This document shows, piece by piece, positions 58,234-64,000 of a stretch of 64,000 nt of DNA; positions within the stretch are counted from its first letter, which is position 1, and each line of letters starts with the position of its first letter. Where the stretch lies: contig DATKMY010000168.1 in assembly GCA_035541655.1 (NCBI GenBank), forward strand, positions 1 to 64,000, written 5' to 3'. Both the position numbers and the translations under genes were made by a program. Source of the DNA: CAIWHR01 sp035541655 (GTDB lineage Bacteria > Pseudomonadota > Gammaproteobacteria > Burkholderiales > Casimicrobiaceae). The notes below the pieces were generated by a model. It made no database searches. It saw only the letters and a program-made list of their open reading frames with translations, and had not been told where the DNA came from.

Positions 58234-58731
58234 ATGCCGCGAGCTCTTCGCATCAGGCGGAGCGGAGCGCCGCGGCCGCTGGGCGCCGCGGTTGCGCTGG
58301 CAGCGGCGTGGAGCGCCGCATCGTTGGGCGCCGATTTCATGTCGACGTCCGACGCCGCGACGGTTCTCTATGATGCTCCTTCGGCCAAGGCGAAGCCCCT
58401 GTTCGTTCTCGGGCGCGACATGCCGCTCGAGGTGATCGTGCCGGTCGAAGGGTGGACCAAGGTCCGTGACGCCGGCGGCACGATCGGCTGGGTCGAGAAG
58501 GGGCACCTCGCGGACCGTCGGACGCTGGTCGTCCGCGTTCCCGTCGCCGACGTACGCGCGAGTCCCGACGACAACGCCGCGCTCGTGTTCAAGGCGGAGA
58601 ACGGCGTGCTGCTCGATCTTGCCGAGCCGGCGGCGAGCGCGGCGACGACGACCATGCCGGGCTGGGTCAAGGTGAGGCATCGCGACGGCCAGTCCGGCTT
58701 CGTCCGGATCGCACAAGTGTTCGGCCTCTGA
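58234..58731 (+). CDS. Exported SH3-domain protein
   Basis: The 165-residue protein has a basic, hydrophobic signal-like N-terminus (about 1-33) and two bacterial SH3-like segments (about 40-95, ATVLYDAPSAKAKPLFVLGRDMPLEVIVPVEGWTKVRD, and 98-165, VRVPVADVRASPDDNAALVFKAENGVLLDL). These folds usually bind peptidoglycan. It lies between secB and gpsA, 31 and 43 bases away. Confidence 0.83.
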   Translation: MPRALRIRRSGAPRPLGAAVALAAAWSAASLGADFMSTSDAATVLYDAPSAKAKPLFVLGRDMPLEVIVPVEGWTKVRDAGGTIGWVEKGHLADRRTLVVRVPVADVRASPDDNAALVFKAENGVLLDLAEPAASAATTTMPGWVKVRHRDGQSGFVRIAQVFGL

Positions 58732-58774
58732 CCCCGGAGCGACCGACCATCGTGGAGCGAGCGGCGCGACACGC

Positions 58775-59791
58775 ATGACGCGATCGGTTGCGGTCGTCGG
58801 CGCCGGTGCCTGGGGGACCGCCGTCGCCATCCACGTCGCACGCCGCGACCGCCTTGCCGTGACGCTGGTCGCGCGGGACCCAGTGCAGGCGCGGGCAATT
58901 GCGCAGGCGCGCGTCAACGCGAAGTACCTGCCGGAGATCCAGCTGCCGCGCGCGCTCGCCGTGAGCGCCGACCTCGCGGTGGCCGCGGGCGCGGAGCTGC
59001 TGATCGTCGCGACGCCGATCGCAGCGCTCGCCGACGTCGCGCGCGATCTCGCCGCCCGCGCCGCCCGCGCCCCGCTCGTCTGTCTGTCGAAGGGGCTGGT
59101 CGCAGTTCCCGTCAGTGCCGCGCATCCCGCTGGGGTTGCGCTGGCGCACCAGGCGCTCGCTCCGCTGTGGCCGGCGCCGGTCGGTGTCGTCTCCGGCCCG
59201 AGCTTCGCCGAGGAAGTTGCGCGCGGGCTGCCGACGGCAGTGGCGGTCGCCGCCACCGACGACGGGCTTGCGGCGAGCGTCGCAGCGCTGCTGCGCGCGG
59301 ACACGCTGCGGGTGTACGAGAGCGACGACATCGCCGGCGTCGAAACGGGCGGCGCGGTCAAGAACGTGCTCGCGATCGCCGCGGGCGCGAGCGACGGTCT
59401 CGGCTTTGGCAACAATGCGCGGGCCGCGCTGATCACGCGGGGACTCGCCGAGACGGGCCGGTTGTCGACCGCGCTCGGCGGGCGTCGCGACACGCTGATG
59501 GGCCTCGCGGGCCTCGGCGACCTCGTGTTGACCTGTACCGGCGATCTGTCGCGCAATCGCCGCGTCGGGCTCGCGCTCGCGCGCGGGCTGCCGCTTGCGG
59601 AGATCCTCGCGGAGCTGGGTCACGTTGCCGAGGGTGTGGCCGCTGCCGCCGCCGTGCGCAGCCTCGCGCGCCATCACGGCGTCGACATGCCGATCTGCGA
59701 CGCCGTGCACGCCGTTCTCTACGAAGGTCTTCCTGCGAAGAGCGCCGTGCTCCGCCTCCTCCAGCGCGAGCCGAAGCCCGAGCGGCACTAG
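58775..59791 (+). CDS. gpsA: Glycerol-3-phosphate dehydrogenase [NAD(P)+]
   Basis: GpsA reduces dihydroxyacetone phosphate to sn-glycerol-3-phosphate for phospholipid synthesis. The 338-residue protein has VVGAGAWGTAVAIHVARRD, LVCLSKGL, SGPSFAEEVARGLPTAV and the active-site region GGAVKNVLAIAAGASDGLGFGNNARAALITRGLAE, with catalytic Lys. The ATG is at 58775. It is convergent with trmL. Confidence 0.96.
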   Translation: MTRSVAVVGAGAWGTAVAIHVARRDRLAVTLVARDPVQARAIAQARVNAKYLPEIQLPRALAVSADLAVAAGAELLIVATPIAALADVARDLAARAARAPLVCLSKGLVAVPVSAAHPAGVALAHQALAPLWPAPVGVVSGPSFAEEVARGLPTAVAVAATDDGLAASVAALLRADTLRVYESDDIAGVETGGAVKNVLAIAAGASDGLGFGNNARAALITRGLAETGRLSTALGGRRDTLMGLAGLGDLVLTCTGDLSRNRRVGLALARGLPLAEILAELGHVAEGVAAAAAVRSLARHHGVDMPICDAVHAVLYEGLPAKSAVLRLLQREPKPERH

Positions 59792-59818
59792 GGGGACGGC
59801 CGCGGGCCGCGGGAAAGG

Positions 59819-60319
59819 CTACGAACCGCTGCCGGCGAAACCCAGCTGGCGCCACGCCTCGTAGACCGCGACGGCCACCGCGTTCGAGAGGTTCAGGCTG
59901 CGAACGCCGGCGCGCATCGGAATGCGCAGGCGCTCCTCCGGGGCGAAGCGCGCGAGCAGCGCGCCGGGAAGCCCCGACGATTCGGACCCGAAGACGAGCA
60001 CATCGGTCGCCTCGAAGCGCACCGCGTACAACGAGCGGCTCGCCTGCGTGGTGAACGCGAACCAGCGCCGCGGGGCACCGGCGTCGAGCGCTGCCCTGCA
60101 GGCGTCGAAATCGTGGTGGACACGCACGGTGGCGTATTCGTGATAGTCGAGCCCGGCGCGCTTCAGCTCGCGATCGTCCATCCGGAAGCCGAGCGGCTGG
60201 ACGAGATGCAGTGCCGTGGCCGTGTTGGCCGTGAGGCGGATCACGTTACCGGTGTTGGGCGGGATCTCCGGATGGACCAGCACCACCGCAAGGCGCACGG
60301 GGGATTCGCTGCCGCGCAT
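59819..60319 (-). CDS. trmL: tRNA (cytidine/uridine-34-2'-O)-methyltransferase
   Basis: This SPOUT enzyme methylates the wobble ribose of certain tRNA-Leu. The 166-residue protein has VVLVHPEIPPNTGNVIRLTANT, LGFRMDDRELKRAGLDYHE, and the knotted SAM site LVFGSESSGLPGALLARF to IPMRAGVRSLNLSNAVAVAVYEAWRQLGF. The ATG at 60319 was chosen. It is 14 bases downstream of comF on the same strand. Confidence 0.93.
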   Translation of the reverse strand: MRGSESPVRLAVVLVHPEIPPNTGNVIRLTANTATALHLVQPLGFRMDDRELKRAGLDYHEYATVRVHHDFDACRAALDAGAPRRWFAFTTQASRSLYAVRFEATDVLVFGSESSGLPGALLARFAPEERLRIPMRAGVRSLNLSNAVAVAVYEAWRQLGFAGSGS

Positions 60320-60333
60320 TCTCGCGCCCGCCT

Positions 60334-61047
60334 CTACGCGCCGTCCGGCGAAGGCGTGCGCGCGACGACCCAGCACTCGACGCGTCGCGCGCCGGCCGCG
60401 AGCAGTGCGCGCGAAGCCTCGGCGAGCGTCGCCCCGGTGGTCATCACGTCGTCGACGAGCGCGACGTGCGCGTCGCGCACATCCCGGCGCACTGCGAATG
60501 CCCCGCGGACGTTGCCGACGCGCGCCTCCCATGGCAGAGCCGCCTGCGGCGGCCCGGCGCGAACGCGCTCGAGCGGCGCGAACAGCGGGATCGCAGTCGC
60601 GGACGCGACACGCGCGGCGATCTCGGTTGCCTGGTTGAATCCGCGCTCGCGCTGCCGCGACACCGACAGCGGCAGCGCGACGATCCGCCGCGGGCGACGG
60701 GCCGGATCGCGGACGGCGAGCCTCGCGCGCACTGCGGCCGCGAGCGCCGCACCGGCCCAATTGACGAGGGCGATATCGCCCCGGTACTTGATCCGCTGGA
60801 TCAGGCGGTCGACGGGGAACGCGTAGACGAGCGCCGCGATCGTCTCCGCAAAGGGCGGCGGGGCGCGAACGCATCCGCCGCAGATCGCATGATCCCGCGC
60901 GGGAAGCGCGCAAATGGGGCATGAGCAGCCGATTGCGGGGAGATCGGATGCGCAGTCGTCGCAAACGAGTGCGCCGCCGCTCGCGGCGGCGCAGAGCGCG
61001 CAGTGCTGCGGCAGCCCGCTCCGCAGAAGTGCCGCTAGGAACGACAT
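60334..61047 (-). CDS. comF: ComF-family phosphoribosyltransferase-like protein
   Basis: The 237-residue protein has N-terminal zinc-finger-like Cys clusters (CALCAAASGGALVCDDC, CPICALPARDHAICGGC). A type I phosphoribosyltransferase domain follows, with FPVDRLIQRIKYRGD, LPLSVSRQRERGFNQATEIA and the PRPP loop VALVDDVMTTGATLAEAS. Family members are needed for DNA uptake in competent bacteria or have unknown roles in others. The ATG at 61047 was chosen; the open frame before it is a shadow of bioB. On the minus strand TACAAT (61174-61169) is a possible -10. Confidence 0.88.
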   Translation of the reverse strand: MSFLAALLRSGLPQHCALCAAASGGALVCDDCASDLPAIGCSCPICALPARDHAICGGCVRAPPPFAETIAALVYAFPVDRLIQRIKYRGDIALVNWAGAALAAAVRARLAVRDPARRPRRIVALPLSVSRQRERGFNQATEIAARVASATAIPLFAPLERVRAGPPQAALPWEARVGNVRGAFAVRRDVRDAHVALVDDVMTTGATLAEASRALLAAGARRVECWVVARTPSPDGA

Positions 61048-61131
61048 GCGTCTGCGGGTTCGAGCGTGCGCGTGGCCCGGTCCGCAAGGGCGCTCCGACG
61101 CGCCGCAGTCAAACACTTCGACGCGCGCATT

Positions 61132-61137
61132 TGACAA
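61132..61137 (+). promoter_or_regulatory. Possible -35 element of the bio operon (TTGACA)
   Basis: A perfect TTGACA lies 75 bases before bioB in the comF-bioB gap. The best partner, GACACT at 61155-61160, is 17 bases away but weak. No inverted repeat resembling the E. coli BirA operator was seen. Confidence 0.3.
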
Positions 61138-61212
61138 GTCCGATACCTCCCTCGACACTCGGATCCGATTGTAGCGGCGCATCCGATTCCCACTCGCGAA
61201 CCTAACGCCGGC

Positions 61213-62232
61213 ATGTCCTCGACGCCATCGGCCGAATGCACGAGGGTGCATCATCGCGTGGCAAGCGGCGCTCAGGCGCCCTGGTCGGTCGAAGCGGTGG
61301 AGGCGCTCTTCGCGCTGGCGTTTCCCGAACTCGTCTTCCGCGCGCAGCAGACGCATCGCGCGCACCATCGCGCCGACGCGGTTCAACTCTCGACGCTCAT
61401 CTCGATCAAGACCGGCGGCTGTCCCGAGGACTGCGCGTATTGCCCTCAGGCGAAGCGCTACCAAACGGGCGTGGCCGAGCAGGCGTTGCTCGGTGTCGAT
61501 ACGGTGGTCGCCGCCGCGCGCGCCGCCAAAGCGCAAGGCGCCACGCGCTTCTGCATGGGCGCCGCATGGCGCGGCCCGAAGGACCGCGACCTCGAACCTG
61601 TGCTCGCGATGGTGCGCGAGGTGAAGGCGCTCGGCATGGAAACCTGCTGCGCGCTCGGGATGCTCCGCGACGGCCAGGCCGAGGCGCTCAAGGCGGCCGG
61701 TCTCGACTACTACAACCACAATCTCGACACCGCGCCCGAATTCTACGGCGACGTGATCACCACGCGCGACTACCAGGACCGGCTCGATACGCTCGAGCGG
61801 GTGCGCGCCGCGGGTGTCTCGGTCTGCTGCGGCGGGATCGTCGGGATGGGCGAATCGAGGGCGCAGCGCGCGGGATTGATCGCGCAGCTCGCGAACCTCG
61901 ACCCGTATCCGGAATCGGTGCCGATCAACCATCTCGTGCAGGTCGCGGGTACGCCGCTCCGCGAGCGCTTGGGCGGCGAGTCGGCGCTCGATCCGTTCGA
62001 GTTCGTCCGCACGATTGCGGTGGCGCGGATCACGATGCCCAAGGCGATGATTCGCCTCTCGGCCGGGCGCCGCGAGCTGGGCGAAGCAGTGCAGGCGCTC
62101 TGCTTCCTCGCCGGCGCGAACTCGATCTTCTACGGCGACAAGCTGCTCACGACCGGCAACCCCGAGGTGGCCGCGGATCGAGCGCTGTTCGCCCGTCTCG
62201 GGATCGCTGCGAGCGAATCGCCGGCCGCGTAG
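61213..62232 (+). CDS. bioB: Biotin synthase
   Basis: BioB inserts sulfur into dethiobiotin with radical SAM chemistry. The 339-residue protein has the 4Fe-4S motif at Cys70, Cys74 and Cys77 (GGCPEDCAYCPQ), FCMGAAWRGPKDRD, DYYNHNLDTAPEFYG, CCGGIVGMGES and the C-terminal AGANSIFYGDKLLTTGNPE, which contributes to the 2Fe-2S site. The start is ATG at 61213. bioF and bioH follow on the same strand. Confidence 0.97.
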   Translation: MSSTPSAECTRVHHRVASGAQAPWSVEAVEALFALAFPELVFRAQQTHRAHHRADAVQLSTLISIKTGGCPEDCAYCPQAKRYQTGVAEQALLGVDTVVAAARAAKAQGATRFCMGAAWRGPKDRDLEPVLAMVREVKALGMETCCALGMLRDGQAEALKAAGLDYYNHNLDTAPEFYGDVITTRDYQDRLDTLERVRAAGVSVCCGGIVGMGESRAQRAGLIAQLANLDPYPESVPINHLVQVAGTPLRERLGGESALDPFEFVRTIAVARITMPKAMIRLSAGRRELGEAVQALCFLAGANSIFYGDKLLTTGNPEVAADRALFARLGIAASESPAA

Positions 62233-62260
62233 CGCCAAGCGTGCCCTGATCGCGCGTCGC

Positions 62261-63445
62261 GTGCCCGACGACGTCCTGATCGCCGGTCTTCTCGCCGACC
62301 TCGCGGCCCGCGAGGCCGATGGACGCAAGCGCACGCGGCGCACCGTCGAGTCGGCACAGGGCGCGCGCGTGATCGCCGATGGCGTCGAGCTCGTGACGTT
62401 CGCGAGCAACGATTACCTCGGCCTCGCGAATCATCCCGACATCGTCGCCGCCGCGCGCGACGGCGCGGCGCGCTGGGGCGTGGGGGCCGGGGCGTCGCAC
62501 CTCGTCTGCGGACATTTCGCTCCGCACGAGGCGCTCGAAGCCGAGCTCGCGGCGTTCGTCCGTCCCTGCGCCGGCGCGCGGGCACTCGCGTTTTCGTCGG
62601 GCTACCTCGCGAATCTCGCGATACTCACCGCGCTTGCGGCTCGCGACGACGCGATCTTCGCCGACCGGCTGAATCATGCCTGCCTGAACGACGGCGCGCT
62701 GCTCTCGCGCGCCGACTTCGTCCGCTATCCGCATGCCGACCCCGCGGCGCTCGAGGCGCGCCTCGCGGCGTCGCGAGCGCGGCGCAAACTGATCGTGACC
62801 GACGCGGTGTTCAGCATGGACGGCGACATCGCGCCGTTGCCCGAGCTCGCGGCGCTCGCCGCCGCGTACGATGCGTGGCTCGTCGTCGACGATGCGCACG
62901 GCTTCGGCGTCCTGGGAGGTCGCGACGATCCGGGGCGCGGCGCTCTAGCGCATTTCGGGCTCGAGTCGGAGCGGATCGTCTACATGGGCACGCTCGGCAA
63001 GGCGGCCGGCGTTGCGGGCGCATTCGTTGCTGCGCATCCTGCCGTCGTCGATACGCTCGTCGAGACCGCGCGTTCCTACGTGTTCACCACGGCGCCGCCG
63101 CCGCTGCTCGCCGCCGCGCTCCGCGCGAGCCTGAAGTTGATCCGCGGTGACGCGGCGCGACACGCGCGTCTGCACGAACTGATCGCGCACTTTCGCGACA
63201 GGATGCGCGGGCTTCGATGGCGGCTGCTCGATTCTCGGACGGCGATCCAGCCCCTCGTCGTCGGCAGCAATGCGGCGGCGCTCGACCTCGCCGGAGCGCT
63301 CTGGTCGCGCGGGTTGTGGGTACCGGCGATCCGGCCACCGACGGTGCCGAAGGGCACGGCGCGCCTGCGGATCTCGTTGAGCGCCGCGCATTCGCTCGCC
63401 GACGTCGACGCGCTCGTCGACGCGCTGGCGGAGCTCTCCGCGTGA
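62261..63445 (+). CDS. bioF: 8-amino-7-oxononanoate synthase
   Basis: BioF condenses pimeloyl-ACP (or CoA) with alanine using PLP. The 394-residue protein starts at GTG 62261 and has FASNDYLGLANHPD, GAGASHLVCGHFAPHEALE, VFSMDGDIAPL, VVDDAHGFGVLG and the PLP-Lys in MGTLGKAAGVAGAFVA. It is 28 bases after bioB. Confidence 0.95.
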   Translation: MPDDVLIAGLLADLAAREADGRKRTRRTVESAQGARVIADGVELVTFASNDYLGLANHPDIVAAARDGAARWGVGAGASHLVCGHFAPHEALEAELAAFVRPCAGARALAFSSGYLANLAILTALAARDDAIFADRLNHACLNDGALLSRADFVRYPHADPAALEARLAASRARRKLIVTDAVFSMDGDIAPLPELAALAAAYDAWLVVDDAHGFGVLGGRDDPGRGALAHFGLESERIVYMGTLGKAAGVAGAFVAAHPAVVDTLVETARSYVFTTAPPPLLAAALRASLKLIRGDAARHARLHELIAHFRDRMRGLRWRLLDSRTAIQPLVVGSNAAALDLAGALWSRGLWVPAIRPPTVPKGTARLRISLSAAHSLADVDALVDALAELSA

Positions 63446-63494
63446 GCGCGGCCGCCAACGCGACCGCCGCTCGCCGTTGCCGGCGCGGAGGCAA

Positions 63495-64000
63495 ATGAGC
63501 GCGCTGCATGTCGAAACGGTCGGCAGCGGACCGCCGCTCGTCCTGCTGCACGGATGGGCGATGCATTCGGGGATCTGGGGCTCGCTCGTCGTTCGCCTCG
63601 CGAGGCGCTTTCGCGTCCACGCCGTCGATCTGCCCGGCCACGGCCACAGCCGGAGCGCGCCCGCCGATTCATTCACGCTCGACGGCGCATGCGTCGCGGT
63701 CGCCGCTTCGATTCCCGCCGACGCCGGGCCCCTCACCGTGGTCGGGTGGTCGCTCGGCGGCCTTGTCGCGATGCGCTGGGCGCGGCAGGAGCCGAACCGC
63801 GTGAGGCGTCTCGCGCTCGTGTCGACCTCGCCGCGATTCACGGCCGCCGCCGACTGGCCGCACGCCGCCTCCGGCGAGACGCTCGCGCGCTTCGGCGACG
63901 AGCTCCACGTCGCCTGGAAGCTCACGATCCAGCGCTTCCTCTCGCTGCAGCTGCAAGGCAGCGAGCACGGTCGCGCGACGCTCGCGACCTTGCGCCAGCA
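63495..64000 (+). CDS. bioH: Pimeloyl-ACP methyl ester carboxylesterase, 3' end outside window
   Basis: The frame is open from ATG 63495 (GGAGG upstream) to the window edge, about 168 residues. It is an alpha/beta-hydrolase with PPLVLLHGWAMHSGIWG, DLPGHGHSRS, the nucleophile elbow GWSLGG and RFLSLQLQGSE, a close match to BioH, which releases pimeloyl-ACP for BioF. The Asp and His of the triad lie beyond the edge. Its place after bioF supports the call. Confidence 0.9.
   Translation, partial: MSALHVETVGSGPPLVLLHGWAMHSGIWGSLVVRLARRFRVHAVDLPGHGHSRSAPADSFTLDGACVAVAASIPADAGPLTVVGWSLGGLVAMRWARQEPNRVRRLALVSTSPRFTAAADWPHAASGETLARFGDELHVAWKLTIQRFLSLQLQGSEHGRATLATLRQ

Noticed and set aside
60334..62409. 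Apparent 691-codon ComF fusion
   Set aside because: Everything before the ATG at 61047 is antisense to bioB, which is well supported; ComF family length is met from 61047.

Overview
The window is a G+C-rich piece of a Gram-negative chromosome, most likely a betaproteobacterium near Burkholderiales. The grounds are family content and gene order: gltBD followed by hemE and priA; argS, a SPOR protein and dsbA; argB and slmA; secB, gpsA, trmL and comF; Burkholderia-type trimeric porins; a Kdo-hydroxylase-like protein; a class I PHA synthase; and a complete leucine (liu) operon. The genus cannot be named from sequence alone. No tRNA, rRNA, CRISPR array, insertion sequence or prophage was seen. Coding density is high, and the long open frames opposite the genes are codon-bias shadows.

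Layout. 1-621: fragment of an exported lipoprotein (minus). 934-9208: glutamate synthase (gltB, gltD), a Kdo-hydroxylase-like dioxygenase and hemE. 9209-9648: a non-coding stretch with three DnaA-box-like 9-mers and a good promoter ahead of priA. 11820-15853: argS, SPOR protein, dsbA and a short-chain dehydrogenase. 16011-20104: a GDSL autotransporter and a FecR-domain exported protein, divergently transcribed. 20130-23551 (minus): a metallo-beta-lactamase-fold hydrolase, phaC and a glycine-zipper protein. 23734-38708: a MerR-type regulator, a perfect 16-bp palindrome inside the next promoter, and about 14 kb of same-strand catabolic genes. These hold the leucine/isovalerate pathway (isovaleryl-CoA dehydrogenase, both methylcrotonyl-CoA carboxylase subunits, methylglutaconyl-CoA hydratase, HMG-CoA lyase, thiolase) plus a second acyl-CoA dehydrogenase, two DsbA-fold isomerases, a GST, two LysE-type exporters, a DUF4126 membrane protein and a 2-hydroxyacid dehydrogenase.

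38695-40427 (minus): purE translationally coupled to a CaiB-type CoA-transferase. 40567-44826: lytic transglycosylase, NDUFA9-like dehydrogenase and cca. 44814-48004 (minus): coq7 and two tandem porins with a strong terminator between them. 48416-52513: a WecA/WbpL-like initiating sugar-phosphate transferase overlapping a WbpM-like dehydratase, then a convergent GT4 glycosyltransferase. 52699-56543: argB, slmA, then a MoeB/ThiF-like adenylyltransferase and a CtpA-type protease on the minus strand. 56957-61047: rhodanese-like protein, glutaredoxin, secB, SH3 protein, gpsA, then trmL and comF (minus). 61213-64000: bioB, bioF and the 5' part of bioH.

Most genes are housekeeping. The points most worth a second look are the expanded liu operon with its palindrome-in-promoter control site, the DnaA-box group fused to the priA promoter, the nested inverted repeats in the leader of the polysaccharide pair, the degenerate HD domain of Cca and the purE-CaiB coupling. 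I found no convincing new defence or mobile system.
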